Positions 33,508-44,761 are shown, counted from the stretch's first letter. The stretch is DNA of 64,000 nucleotides from Streptomyces sp. cf386 (GCF_900103585.1 NZ_FNHV01000028.1:36909-100908), one strand, 5' to 3'. Numbers and translations are program-made. The notes: a model not told the origin generated them from the sequence alone.

Positions 33508-34670
33508 CGGGCGAGCACCTCCCTGGCGAGCTGGCGATAGGCGGCGGCACCGACGGAGTTGGAGGCGTACGTGGTGATCGGCTCACCGGCGACCGTGGTC
33601 TCCGGGAAGCGGACCGTGCGCCCGATGACCGTGTGGTAGACGTGGTCGTCGAACGCCTCAACGACACGCGCGAGCACCTCACGGCTGTGCACCGTGCGCG
33701 AGTCGTACATCGTGGCGAGGATCCCGTCGAGCTCCAGGTCCGGGTTGAGCCGCTCCTGGACCTTCTCGATCGTCTCGGTCAGCAGCGCCACACCACGCAG
33801 CGCGAAGAACTCGCACTCCAGCGGCACGATCACCTTGTGGGCGGCCGTCAGCGCGTTGACCGTGAGCAGGCCGAGCGAGGGCTGACAGTCGATCACGATG
33901 AAGTCGTAGTCGGGCAGCAGTGGTTTCAGGGCGCGCTGGAGCGTGGACTCGCGCGCGACCTCGCTGACCAGCTGGACCTCGGCGGCCGACAGGTCGATGT
34001 TGCTCGGCAGCAGGTCCATGTTGGGGACCGCCGTCTTCAGGAGCACCTCGTCGGCCGACATGCCCCGCTCCATGAGCAGGTTGTAGACCGTGAGGTCGAG
34101 CTCCATCGGGTTGACGCCGAGACCGACCGAGAGCGCGCCCTGGGGGTCGAAGTCGACGAGCAGGACCCGGCGTCCGTATTCCGCGAGCGCGGCACCCAGG
34201 TTGATGGTCGACGTCGTCTTGCCGACGCCACCCTTCTGGTTGCACATCGCGATGATCTTCGCGGGGCCGTGGTCGGTCAGCGGACCCGGGATCGGGAAGT
34301 ACGGCAGCGGACGCCCGGTCGGGCCGACGCGCTCGCGGCGCTGCCGGGCAGCGTCGGGCGCGAGCGTGGCCGCGTACTCGGGGTCGGGCTCGTACTCCGC
34401 GTCGGGGTCGTAGAAGTGCCCGTCGGGCAGTTCGTCGTAGGCGGCGAATTGGTTGTGGGGCGCGCCACTTCCGTCGCCGGCCATGGCGTTCACGTGATGG
34501 CCATCCATGCTCTGGTGTGCTGTCTGAGTCAACCCTGAGATCTGGTGACTCTGGTGGGCTGCGAAGGTGCGCACCGCAACGGAGCCGACAGCCTCGAATC
34601 CCGCGGGACCCTGGTCCCGTACCGGCATTCCTGGTTGACCACCCCCGGGAGAAAATGTCGACTCATTCAC
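33492..34670 (-). CDS. ParA-family ATPase (Soj-like), orphan
   Basis: A 392-aa ParA/MinD-type ATPase. A poorly conserved N-terminal extension of about 135 residues (Asp/Glu/Tyr-rich around 80-100) precedes the deviant Walker A KGGVGKTT (about 146-153). LVDFDPQGALS and DFIVIDCQPSLGLLT (Walker B region) follow. It is distinct from the oriC-linked parAB, and here is grouped with RHH, scpA and scpB. The GTG start has AAGGAGG 11 nt upstream. Likely role: positioning or chromosome organisation. Confidence 0.9.
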   Translation of the reverse strand: MNESTFSPGGGQPGMPVRDQGPAGFEAVGSVAVRTFAAHQSHQISGLTQTAHQSMDGHHVNAMAGDGSGAPHNQFAAYDELPDGHFYDPDAEYEPDPEYAATLAPDAARQRRERVGPTGRPLPYFPIPGPLTDHGPAKIIAMCNQKGGVGKTTSTINLGAALAEYGRRVLLVDFDPQGALSVGLGVNPMELDLTVYNLLMERGMSADEVLLKTAVPNMDLLPSNIDLSAAEVQLVSEVARESTLQRALKPLLPDYDFIVIDCQPSLGLLTVNALTAAHKVIVPLECEFFALRGVALLTETIEKVQERLNPDLELDGILATMYDSRTVHSREVLARVVEAFDDHVYHTVIGRTVRFPETTVAGEPITTYASNSVGAAAYRQLAREVLARCHAE

Positions 34671-35027
34671 AAGTCGTCTTACCTCCTTGGTGACCAGGAA
34701 ACTTCTAGACAGGTCAGCGTGGCACCATGCCGACGGTTGGCGACTCTATGGCGTGTCGGTGGTCCGCAGCAACACAATCCGCCGGACCGAGCAGATGTGT
34801 CGACAATGAAACATCCCGCTGTCAAGGGCGTACGGCCGTCGCACGGCAGGTTTCACGGGTGTGCGAATCGGTCGAAGGGTTGCGTTCGAGGCGAGTTGAC
34901 CGAGAGTCGCAAAGTGACCATACACACATCCGGCCGGACCTTTTCGGGCAAGGTCCGGCCGGGTGCGTACGGTTGACGACTCGTGTTGACGTATCGCCTT
35001 TACCAGAAAGTGACTTAACCGATCGGC
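34671..35027. other. Intergenic region upstream of parA
   Basis: About 357 bp without a supported gene; translated frames here show no family features. It contains the parA ribosome-binding site (AAGGAGG at about 34682-34688) and the ald terminator. Confidence 0.4.
34930..34962 (-). terminator. Terminator downstream of ald
   Basis: A perfect 13-bp stem (CCGGCCGGACCTT and complement) with a 7-nt loop, about 65 bp beyond the ald stop codon. Confidence 0.7.
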
Positions 35028-36152
35028 TCAGCCGAGCAGCGTTTCGAGCTCCACGTGCTCCAGGCCGTGCGCCTCCGCGACCTCGCGGTAAACGACCTTG
35101 CCGTCATGCGTGTTGAGGCCCTTGGCCAGCGAGGCGTCGCGGCGCAGCGCCTCGACCCAGCCCTTGTTGGCCAGCTCGAGGATGTACGGCAGCGTGGCGT
35201 TGGTCAGCGCGTAGGTGGAGGTGTTGGGCACCGCGCCGGGCATGTTCGCGACGCAGTAGAAGACCGAGTTGTGGACCGGGAAGGTCGGCTCGGCGTGCGT
35301 GGTGGGACGCGAGTCCTCGAAGCAGCCGCCCTGGTCGATGGCGATGTCGACAAGAACACTTCCCGGCTTCATCCGGGAGACCAGCTCGTTGGTGACCAGC
35401 TTCGGAGCCTTGGCGCCCGGGATGAGCACGGCACCGATGACGAGGTCGGCCTCCAGGCAGGCCTTCTCCAGCTCGAGGGCGTTGGAGACGACGGTCTGGA
35501 TCTTCGTGCCGAAGACCTTGTCCGCCTCCTTGAGCTTGTTGATGTCCTTGTCGAGCAGGGTCACGTGGAAGCCCATGCCGATGGCGATCTGCGCGGCGTT
35601 CCAGCCGGAGACGCCACCGCCGATGACCACGGCCCGGCCGGCCAGCACACCCGGGACACCGCCCGGCAGCACGCCACGGCCGCCGTTGGCGCGCATCAGG
35701 TGGTAGGCGCCGACCTGCGGGGCGAGGCGGCCGGCCACCTCGGACATGGGGGCGAGCAGCGGCAGGGCACGGGAGGGCAGCTCGACCGTCTCGTAGGCGA
35801 TCGCCGTGGTGCCGGACTCGACGAGGGCGTCCGTGCACTCCTTGGAGGCGGCCAGGTGCAGGTAGGTGAAGAGCGTCTGGTCCTTGCGGAGGCGGTGGTA
35901 CTCCTCGGCGATGGGCTCCTTGACCTTCAGCAGCAGGTCGGCGGTGGCCCAGACCTCGTCGGCGGTGGGCAGGATCTGGGCGCCGGCGGCGACGTACTCG
36001 CTGTCCGGGATCGACGAGCCGACACCGGCTCCTTGCTCGACGACGACCTGGTGGCCGTGGCGCACCAGCTCCAGCACGCCGGCGGGGGTGATGGCCACCC
36101 GGAACTCGTTGTTCTTGACCTCGCGGGGGATGCCGACCTTCACGTCGATCAC
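35028..36152 (-). CDS. ald: Alanine dehydrogenase
   Basis: A 374-aa NAD-dependent alanine dehydrogenase (L-alanine to pyruvate plus ammonia). The N-terminus is KVGIPREVKNNEFRVAITP. Catalytic Lys is in LLLKVKEPIAEEY and His in LFTYLHLAAS. The NAD-binding motif is VVIGGGVSGWNAA. DIAIDQGGCFEDSRPTTH is the Ald signature. The GTG at 36152 has AAGGACC immediately before it; a GTG at 36143 is an alternative that gives the usual family length. Confidence 0.95.
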   Translation of the reverse strand: MIDVKVGIPREVKNNEFRVAITPAGVLELVRHGHQVVVEQGAGVGSSIPDSEYVAAGAQILPTADEVWATADLLLKVKEPIAEEYHRLRKDQTLFTYLHLAASKECTDALVESGTTAIAYETVELPSRALPLLAPMSEVAGRLAPQVGAYHLMRANGGRGVLPGGVPGVLAGRAVVIGGGVSGWNAAQIAIGMGFHVTLLDKDINKLKEADKVFGTKIQTVVSNALELEKACLEADLVIGAVLIPGAKAPKLVTNELVSRMKPGSVLVDIAIDQGGCFEDSRPTTHAEPTFPVHNSVFYCVANMPGAVPNTSTYALTNATLPYILELANKGWVEALRRDASLAKGLNTHDGKVVYREVAEAHGLEHVELETLLG

Positions 36153-36287
36153 GGTCCTTGGCTCAGAGGGTGTGGGGGCATTGCAAGACATACCCAGGCA
36201 TGCAGGGCACACCGGGAGACACCGCAGGAGAAGGTGCGGCAGAGCCAGTCTAATGAAGGCGTTCCCGCTGTCTAGCCTTTCATTGCA

Positions 36288-38375
36288 TCAATCTTCTGCG
36301 GATGTACTACGGATTTCGCAGGCGTTAGGGTCGTGTTCCGGCTCGAAAGCGTCTTGTAGGGGGCTCAGCTCGTCCAGATCGGGCTCCTCGGGCTCCTCCC
36401 CCAGCATCCGCCGGGCCGCGCTCCGGTGCAGCTGCGCCGCCGCCGAATCACCGAGGTGGTCGAGGGTGTCGGCGAGCCGCAGATACAGGGCGCCCTGCAG
36501 CCGAGAGTCCTCGGCGCGCCGCGCCCACTCGACCGCCTCCTGGCAGGTTCGCAGCGACTCCTCGGGCCGCCCCGCGTACTCCTGGACCCGGGCCAGCTCG
36601 CTCAACGCCCGGGCGTGACCGCCGACATCGCCGTTCTTGCGGTGCCCGGCGACCGCGGACCGCCAGTTCCGCAGCGCCTCGCCGTACCGGCCCGCATAGG
36701 TGTGGGCCTGGGCGATACGGCCGTACAGCCGGGCGGCGTCCGCGCGCTCGTCCCGGGCCAGCCGCTGGGCCAGTGCCCGGCCGAACCAGTCGGCGGCCCG
36801 GTCGTAGTCCGCGAGCTCCAGATGGGCACCGCCTACGGATTCCATCGCGCGACCGGTCGCATACGGATCGTTCGCCTGCCGTCCGGCGTCCAGCGCGGCC
36901 CGATAGCGTGCCAGCGCATCCTGCTTGCGCCCCGTCCGGGCGTCGACGTCGCCGAGGTTCAGCAGGGCTGCGGCCTTCTCGCGGGGCAGGTTCTGCCGCT
37001 CGGCCACGTCGAGGACCAGGCTGTGGACGGCGTACAGATCATCGGCGGCGGCCTGCGTGCCGACGTGCACGACCAGCGCCCTGACCAGCTGGGACATCAG
37101 CCGCCGGGCCAGGGTGTCCAGCTCCCCGTCGGCGACGGCGGCCCGGGCCGCGGCCAGCAGGGCGGGCCTGCGGATGCGCAGCCAGTCGGCGGCAGCGCGG
37201 GGATTGGGGAAGCGCAGGGCCTGGGGCATGCCCAGGAGCTTCTGACGGGTCTCGGGGCTGTCGGTCTCGGTGATCGCCCGGCAGGACTGCAGCAGCCGTA
37301 CCGTCCGCTCCAGCATGCGGGCCCGGGCGAGCTGCAGCTCGGCGGGGCGGTCCTGGGTCTCGGTGAGGGTCTTGAGGTACGGGTGAAGGCAGGCCGGGAC
37401 CTCGTACTGGGGCAGCGGTGAGTCGACGGAGTGCAGCAGGCCGAGGGCGGTGAGGTCGTCCAGGGTGGTGCGGGCCCCGTCGACCGAGCAGCCGGCGAGG
37501 GCGGAGGCCGTGTGCGGGTCGACGACGCCACCGGGGGCGAGGCAGAGCAGGCGCAGTATGCGGGCGGCCGGGGTCGGAAGGGAGGCGTAGGCAAGCCGGA
37601 AGACCCGGCCGAGCGGCGCGCCCTCCTCGCCCTCGGCCCGCAGCTGTTTGGCGAGGTCGGCGACGGCCGCCTTGGGGCGGGCGGCGAGCCAGCCACCCGC
37701 CAGCATCAGCGCGGCGGGCTGCCCCTGGCACACCTCGACGAGGCCCTCGGCGGACCGCGGGTCGACGGTGATGCGGACCGAGCCGGCGAACCGGGACAGC
37801 AGCTCCACCGCCGACTTGGTGTCCAGGCCGCCGAGCGTGCAGGGCCGTACGTCCGAGATCCCGGTCAGCGGGCCGTCGGAGACGGCGACGGCCAGGCACT
37901 CCGGGGAGTCCGGCAGCAGCTCGTCGACCTGCTCGGCCTCGGCCGCGTCGTCCAGCAGGAGCAGGACCCGGCGCTCGGCGAGGGCCACACGCAGGGCCGC
38001 CGTGAGGTGGTCCGCACCGGCGCCGGGCGGGATGGGCCAGTCCAGGGCGGCGAGCAGCACGCGGGCGGCGCGCTCGACGGGGACGGGGGTGCCGTCGGGC
38101 TCGCTCAGCCGGGCGCGCAGCACGCCGTCGGAGTAACGGTCCGCCACCTGCCGTACGAGTTCCTCGGCGACCGCGGTGCGGCCGGAACCGGGGCGGCCCG
38201 CGATGAGCAGTACGCGCGCGCGTGGTGCCTTGCGGCCGGAGAGGGTGTCCAGGCCCGCGCGCTCGATGTCGGCGCGGAGTTCCTTCAACTCGCGGGTACG
38301 GCCCAGGAATTGGTTCTCGCCGGACGCCTGCGCCGACATCTGCACGCCGCCTGTGTCCACCACCTGATCCGTCAC
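36288..38375 (-). CDS. NB-ARC-like ATPase with C-terminal TPRs
   Basis: A 695-aa STAND-like protein. Residues about 22-330 form an NTPase: P-loop GRPGSGRTA (about 60-68; Lys replaced by Arg), Walker B RRVLLLLDDAAEA, then a winged-helix region (RILRLLCLAPGGVVDPHTASAL). Residues about 440-650 are TPR repeats (AAALLNLGDVDARTGRKQDALARYRAALD). It looks like the ATPase and TPR parts of AfsR-type regulators without a DNA-binding domain. GTG start with GGGAG upstream. It is 163 bp downstream of the Nudix gene. Role unknown, probably signalling. Confidence 0.82.
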   Translation of the reverse strand: MTDQVVDTGGVQMSAQASGENQFLGRTRELKELRADIERAGLDTLSGRKAPRARVLLIAGRPGSGRTAVAEELVRQVADRYSDGVLRARLSEPDGTPVPVERAARVLLAALDWPIPPGAGADHLTAALRVALAERRVLLLLDDAAEAEQVDELLPDSPECLAVAVSDGPLTGISDVRPCTLGGLDTKSAVELLSRFAGSVRITVDPRSAEGLVEVCQGQPAALMLAGGWLAARPKAAVADLAKQLRAEGEEGAPLGRVFRLAYASLPTPAARILRLLCLAPGGVVDPHTASALAGCSVDGARTTLDDLTALGLLHSVDSPLPQYEVPACLHPYLKTLTETQDRPAELQLARARMLERTVRLLQSCRAITETDSPETRQKLLGMPQALRFPNPRAAADWLRIRRPALLAAARAAVADGELDTLARRLMSQLVRALVVHVGTQAAADDLYAVHSLVLDVAERQNLPREKAAALLNLGDVDARTGRKQDALARYRAALDAGRQANDPYATGRAMESVGGAHLELADYDRAADWFGRALAQRLARDERADAARLYGRIAQAHTYAGRYGEALRNWRSAVAGHRKNGDVGGHARALSELARVQEYAGRPEESLRTCQEAVEWARRAEDSRLQGALYLRLADTLDHLGDSAAAQLHRSAARRMLGEEPEEPDLDELSPLQDAFEPEHDPNACEIRSTSAED

Positions 38376-38501
38376 GGGCCACGCTCCCGTCCCACCACAC
38401 GCGCAAGCCCGCCGGGACTCCGGTTCGGGCGTATTCAGAGCCTAGTTCACGCTCTGCTACGTTCCGTGCGGAGCACGGCGGGCAGGGAGAGGACGTCCCC
38501 C

Positions 38502-38518
38502 GATCGGATCAGCCGATC
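38502..38518 (-). terminator. Weak hairpin after the Nudix gene
   Basis: GATCGG-N5-CCGATC, a 6-bp stem 20 bp past the Nudix stop codon. Possibly an intrinsic terminator or attenuator before the next minus-strand gene. Confidence 0.35.
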
Positions 38519-38537
38519 TTCACACTGAAGGGTGTGT

Positions 38538-39164
38538 TCAGGACGCGAAGGGACGAGCCGGCCACGGCGCCTCCGCCGGCCGCAGCGCGTCGAGTCCGTC
38601 GCCGCCGCGAGCGGCGACCAGGGACAACACACCCACGACGAGGCAGTTGTTGTGCAACTCGCCCGCAAGCACACCCCGGACGAGTTCGCCGACCGGCACG
38701 CGCGCGTGCTCCATGTCGGCCTCCTCGTCCTCCACCTCGAAACGCTCCCCGTCGGCCTCGGAGAGGTTGCGGGCGAGGAAGATCCGTACGGCCTCGTCGC
38801 AGCCGCCGGGGGTGGTGTACACGTCGGTCAGCACCCGCCAGTCCTCGGCCTTGACGTGCGCCTCCTCGTACAGCTCGCGCTGGGCGGCGTGCAGCGGGTT
38901 CTCGCCGGGGATGTCGAGCAGGCCGGCCGGGATCTCCCAGAGCTTCTGCCGCACGGGGTGGCGGTACTGCTTGATGAGCAGGACGCGGTCTTCGTGGTCG
39001 AGGGCGAGGACGGCCACCGAGCCGGGGTGGACCTGGTAGTCACGTCGCACCACCGAGCCGTCGGGCATGACCACGTCGTCCGTGCGGACGGAGGTCTTGT
39101 TGCCCACGAAGGGGGTGTCCGTCGCCCGGATCTCCCACTCCTGCGGGGTGTCCTTGATCGTCAT
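38538..39164 (-). CDS. Nudix hydrolase, ADP-ribose pyrophosphatase-like
   Basis: A 208-aa NudF-like hydrolase likely to cleave ADP-ribose to AMP and ribose-5-phosphate. The start is MTIKDTPQEWEI. The box begins AGLLDIPGENPLHAAQREL and continues YEEAHV; the Glu pair is present but the usual final Gly is His and one extra residue precedes the first Glu, as in related actinobacterial proteins. TTPGGCDEAVRIFLAR matches ADP-ribose pyrophosphatases. GGAAGG precedes the ATG. It follows pyrG after a terminator. Confidence 0.88.
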   Translation of the reverse strand: MTIKDTPQEWEIRATDTPFVGNKTSVRTDDVVMPDGSVVRRDYQVHPGSVAVLALDHEDRVLLIKQYRHPVRQKLWEIPAGLLDIPGENPLHAAQRELYEEAHVKAEDWRVLTDVYTTPGGCDEAVRIFLARNLSEADGERFEVEDEEADMEHARVPVGELVRGVLAGELHNNCLVVGVLSLVAARGGDGLDALRPAEAPWPARPFAS

Positions 39165-39208
39165 GCCCTGCCTTCCACACGCTTTCAAAAAGAACCCGCC
39201 AAAGAAAA

Positions 39209-39242
39209 CCGGGGTGCGAACCTTTGAAGGTTTGCACCCCGG
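39209..39242 (-). terminator. Terminator after pyrG
   Basis: A 14-bp stem (CCGGGGTGCGAACC with one G-U pair) and a short loop just past the pyrG stop codon, followed on the minus strand by a T-rich stretch. Confidence 0.75.
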
Positions 39243-39261
39243 CCACCGTACAACTCTCGTG

Positions 39262-40932
<1,671 letters not shown>

Positions 40933-40938
40933 GGCCAA

Positions 40939-41438
40939 GAGGGTGCTCCCGTGGTCGCGGTCTGGGGTGCGGTGCGGCTGCCTGACCGAAGAGATCTCCG
41001 GGGTCGCCGTCGCTGCGGTTCCGGGGTTTCTCGCCCACCGGTCCACGGGCTACCAGGGTATCAGCGACGGAGACCGATGGCTTCCGGCCACGCTCCGCAC
41101 ACGAGTCACCACGAACCTGCACAGGTGTTTCGGTTTCTCACCCGTTGCTCACCCGTTCGGCCGACCCGGGTTGCCCGGAGCGGCACGCAGATCATCTACG
41201 TGCGTCGTATCCTGCTCGGACATTCGCTGCCGAGCCCGGCCGGCAACACGGCACCACCCCTCGCCCGTAACCACCGGAACAACGAGAGCTCGTCAGTTCG
41301 TTGAGCAGAGATTGTTGAGAAGCGACTGTCGTTTTGCTTCACGACCGAAGCGACTGCTTTGCTTCACCGCTCAACGACGCATAACAACCACCCCTTGACC
41401 GCACTAGCGAGAGCCCCCTTGCCAGAAGAGGGGGTGAC
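40939..41438. other. Divergent region between pyrG and the GH15 gene
   Basis: About 500 bp without a supported gene. The right part holds the paired hairpin element 41299-41376. No tRNA-like fold was recognised. Confidence 0.4.
41299..41376 (+). promoter_or_regulatory. Structured leader: two similar hairpins inside a closing stem
   Basis: A 7-bp outer pairing (CGTTGAG 41299-41305 with CTCAACG 41370-41376) encloses two near-copies of a hairpin: 41319-41340 and 41347-41365. Each starts GAAGCGACTG and ends GCTTC. It lies 60-140 nt before the GTG at 41439 and could be an RNA control element. Confidence 0.35.
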
Positions 41439-43265
41439 GTGGCCGTTCGACTGGAGTTGCACGTGGCCGGGCGCATCGAAGACTACGCACTCATCGGAGA
41501 CATGCAGACCGCAGCGCTGGTCTGCCGGGACGGCACAGTCGACTGGCTGTGCCTGCCCCGCTTCGACTCGCACGCCATCTTCGCCGGCCTGCTGGGCACC
41601 GAGGAGCACGGCTTCTGGCGGCTCGGCCCCGCCCACGCCTCCGACGCCCCGCCGCCCACCGCGGCCCGGCGCAGCTACCGCGGCGACTCCCTGATCCTGG
41701 AGTCCGAGTGGGACACGCCGCGCGGCACGGTCCGAGTGATCGACTTCATGCCGCCGCGTGACGGCGCGCCCCAGCTGATCCGGATCGTGGAGGGCGTCTC
41801 GGGCCGGGTGCCAATGCGCTCGGCGCTCAGGATGCGTTTCTCGTACGGCCGTGTCGTGCCGTGGGTGCACAAGCACGAGGGCCGTACGGTCGCCGTCGCC
41901 GGCCCGGACTCGGTGTGGTTCGACGCGGAGACCGAGACCTACGGCAAGTCGCTGACGACGTACTCGGACTTCACGGTCGCCCCGGGTGAGCGGATCGCGT
42001 TCACCATCTCCTGGGAGCCCTCGCACAAGCAGCCGCCGGCGCTGCCGGAGCCGGAGCAGTCGCTGGAGGCGACCGAGGACTTCTGGCGCGAGTGGGTCGA
42101 GCACTGTACGTACCACGGCCCCTACCGCGAGGCGGTCATCCGCTCGCTGATCACGCTGAAGGCCCTGACGTACGCCCCGACCGGCGGCATCGTCGCCGCG
42201 CCCACCACCTCCCTGCCGGAGGACATCGGCGGCGTCCGCAACTGGGACTACCGCTACACCTGGCTGCGCGACGCGGCCATCACCCTGTCCTCGCTGCTGC
42301 GCACCGGCTACCGCGAGGAGGCCCGCGCCTGGCGCGAGTGGCTGCTGCGGGCCGTCGCCGGTGACCCCGAGAACCTGCAGATCATGTACGGCATCGCCGG
42401 CGAGCGCGAGCTGGGCGAGGCCGAGCTGGACTGGCTGCCCGGCTACGAGGAGTCCGCGCCGGTGCGGGTCGGCAACGGCGCCGCGCACCAGCTCCAGCTG
42501 GACGTGTACGGCGAGGTCACCGAGGCCCTGCACCTGGCCCACATGACGGGCCTGGCCCGCAACGACTACGCCTCCCTGCTCCAGCTCAAGCTGATCCGCT
42601 ACCTGGAAGACCACTGGGACGAGCCGGACGAGGGCATCTGGGAGGTGCGCGGCCCGCGCCGCCACTTCGTGCACTCCAAGGTGATGGCCTGGGTCGCCGT
42701 CGACCGCACGATCAAGCTCATCGAGTCCGGCGACGCCGACGGCCCGCTGGAGCGCTGGCGCGAGCTGCGCGACGACATCCACCGGGACGTGTGCGAGAAG
42801 GGCTACGACAAGGAGCGCAACACCTTCACGCAGTCGTACGGCTCCAAGGAGCTGGACGCCTCCCTGCTGCTGATCCCGCAGATGGGCTTCCTCCCGCCGG
42901 ACGACAAGCGCGTCATCGGCACCATCGAGGCGATCCAGCGCGAGCTGTCCACGCCGGACGGCTTCATCCTGCGCTACCCGACGCAGGGCGAGCACGAGGG
43001 CGTCGACGGCCTCCCCGGTGACGAGGGCGCCTTCCTGGCCTGCTCGTTCTGGATGGCGGACGACCTGGCGATGATCGGCCGGGTCGACGAGGCCCGCAAG
43101 CTGTTCGAGAAGCTCCTGTCGCTGCGCAACGACCTCGGTCTGCTGGCCGAGGAGTGGGACCCGCGCCTGCAGCGCCAGGTCGGCAACTTCCCGCAGGCCT
43201 TCAGCCACGTCCCGCTGATCGACACCGCTCTGCGGCTGACGGCGTCGGGGGCGTACGGCGGCTGA
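41439..43265 (+). CDS. GH15 glycoside hydrolase (trehalase/glucoamylase-like)
   Basis: A 608-aa cytoplasmic enzyme of family GH15. The N-terminal beta domain starts RIEDYALIGDMQTAALVCRDG. The (alpha/alpha)6 barrel has NWDYRYTWLRDA, DEGIWEVRG with the likely acid, and GLLAEEWDP with the likely base. This branch includes the actinobacterial phosphate-dependent trehalases, so hydrolysis of trehalose is the best guess; glucan hydrolysis is the alternative. GTG start with GAGGGGGTGAC upstream. No signal peptide. Confidence 0.92.
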   Translation: MAVRLELHVAGRIEDYALIGDMQTAALVCRDGTVDWLCLPRFDSHAIFAGLLGTEEHGFWRLGPAHASDAPPPTAARRSYRGDSLILESEWDTPRGTVRVIDFMPPRDGAPQLIRIVEGVSGRVPMRSALRMRFSYGRVVPWVHKHEGRTVAVAGPDSVWFDAETETYGKSLTTYSDFTVAPGERIAFTISWEPSHKQPPALPEPEQSLEATEDFWREWVEHCTYHGPYREAVIRSLITLKALTYAPTGGIVAAPTTSLPEDIGGVRNWDYRYTWLRDAAITLSSLLRTGYREEARAWREWLLRAVAGDPENLQIMYGIAGERELGEAELDWLPGYEESAPVRVGNGAAHQLQLDVYGEVTEALHLAHMTGLARNDYASLLQLKLIRYLEDHWDEPDEGIWEVRGPRRHFVHSKVMAWVAVDRTIKLIESGDADGPLERWRELRDDIHRDVCEKGYDKERNTFTQSYGSKELDASLLLIPQMGFLPPDDKRVIGTIEAIQRELSTPDGFILRYPTQGEHEGVDGLPGDEGAFLACSFWMADDLAMIGRVDEARKLFEKLLSLRNDLGLLAEEWDPRLQRQVGNFPQAFSHVPLIDTALRLTASGAYGG

Positions 43266-43378
43266 CAGGGCCTCCGAAGGGCCCGCAGCAGCGCTCGACA
43301 GGACGGACCTGACGCGCCCGCCTAGCCTGGAAACAAGCGATTGCCCCTTGTCCTGCCGTTTTTCGGAAGGGGGCGGCC

Positions 43379-44761
43379 ATGGCTTCCCGGTCGAAGGCGG
43401 GCGCGGCCCTGGACGCGCTGCGCGAGGATCTCTCCGGTGATGTGTTCGCCCCGGGGGACTTCGGCTACGACGACGCCCGGGGCGTCTTCAACGCGATGAT
43501 CGACCGGCGGCCCGCGGTGATCGCGCAGTGCGTGGACGAGGACGACGTCGTGCGGGCCGTGCGGTTCGGGCGGGAGCTGGACCTCCACATCGCGGTGCGC
43601 GGCGGCGGGCACAGCGTGGCGGGCATGGCGCTGAACGACAACGGTCTGGTCGTCGACCTGCGCCATATGCGCGCGGTCACGGTGCACCCGGCGGCCGAGG
43701 CGGTTCGGATCGCGGGCGGCGCCACGATGAGCGACCTGGACCGCGCCACCGAGCCCTTCGGCCTCGCCACGACCGGCGGCCGGGCCTCGACCACCGGCGT
43801 CGGCGGCTTCGTCCTCGGCGGCGGCACCGGATGGCTGGACCGCTGCTGCGGGCTCGCCGTGGACAATCTGCTCGGCGTGGAGCTGGTCACCGCCGACGGC
43901 AGCCAGGTGCACGCCAACGCGGACGAGAACCCCGACCTGTTCTGGGCCCTGCACGGGGGCGGCGGCAACTTCGGCGTCGCCACCGCGATCACGCTGAAGC
44001 TGCACGAACTGCCGGAGTTCGCCATCGCGATGGTGCTGTACCGGCCCGAGTTCGGGCCCGAGGCCGTCCGCACCTTCCGCGACGTGGTCGAGTCCGGCCC
44101 CGACGAGGTGGGCGGCGGCGTCATCCACTTCACCGGCCCGCCCGAGGAGTTCGTACCGCCGTCCCTGGTCGGCGCCTTGGTGTGCGGTGTGCTCCTGACG
44201 TACGCCGGTGCCGAGCAGGACATGCGCAAGTACGCCGAGCCGCTGCTGGCGCTGCCGCACGAGGCGGAGATCGTGGGCGCGAGGCCGTACGCCGATGTGC
44301 AGTGTCTGCTCGACGATCCGCCCGGCATGCGGCACTACTGGTCGGCGGAGTACCTGACGGGCGCGCCGGACGACTTCGTGGACGTCTACAGCGCCGAGGC
44401 GCGGACGATGCCCGTACCGACCGGCACCCAGCACGCCCTGTTCCCCCAGGGCGGCGCGATCGCGGCCGGCCCGCACGAGTACCCGGTGCCCTACCGGGAC
44501 GCGCCCTGGGCGATCCATCCCTACGGAATGTGGGAGGACCCGGCGGACGACGAGCGGTGCGTTCAGTGGGTACGTGACGTGCGCACCGACGTCCGGCCGT
44601 GGAGCACCGGTGCGGTGTACCTGAACTTCATCGGCGCGGAGGGCCAGGAACGGGTGATCGCCGGCCTGGGCGCCGACAACTACCGGCGCCTGGCGGCACT
44701 GAAGCGGCAGTACGACCCCGACAACGTCTTCCGCTTCAACCACAACATCAAGCCGACCTGA
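43379..44761 (+). CDS. FAD-linked oxidase, berberine-bridge-like
   Basis: A 460-aa oxidoreductase of the PCMH/BBE group. The FAD domain has IAVRGGGHSVAGMAL, where the His is normally covalently bound to FAD, and GVGGFVLGGGTGWL. The Cys that gives a second covalent bond in bicovalent enzymes appears to be Ala at that position, so a single His link is predicted. The C-terminus ends FNHNIKPT, as BBE proteins do. GGAAGGGGG precedes the ATG. It overlaps the convergent LLM gene by 14 bp. Substrate unknown, often sugars or secondary metabolites. Confidence 0.88.
   Translation: MASRSKAGAALDALREDLSGDVFAPGDFGYDDARGVFNAMIDRRPAVIAQCVDEDDVVRAVRFGRELDLHIAVRGGGHSVAGMALNDNGLVVDLRHMRAVTVHPAAEAVRIAGGATMSDLDRATEPFGLATTGGRASTTGVGGFVLGGGTGWLDRCCGLAVDNLLGVELVTADGSQVHANADENPDLFWALHGGGGNFGVATAITLKLHELPEFAIAMVLYRPEFGPEAVRTFRDVVESGPDEVGGGVIHFTGPPEEFVPPSLVGALVCGVLLTYAGAEQDMRKYAEPLLALPHEAEIVGARPYADVQCLLDDPPGMRHYWSAEYLTGAPDDFVDVYSAEARTMPVPTGTQHALFPQGGAIAAGPHEYPVPYRDAPWAIHPYGMWEDPADDERCVQWVRDVRTDVRPWSTGAVYLNFIGAEGQERVIAGLGADNYRRLAALKRQYDPDNVFRFNHNIKPT

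Noticed and set aside
34545..34976. A 143-aa plus-strand frame across the parA upstream region
   Set aside because: No RBS, no family features; it overlaps the parA start and the ald terminator.
41100..41300. A tRNA gene in the pyrG/GH15 region
   Set aside because: No cloverleaf or conserved TTC loop sequence could be drawn.
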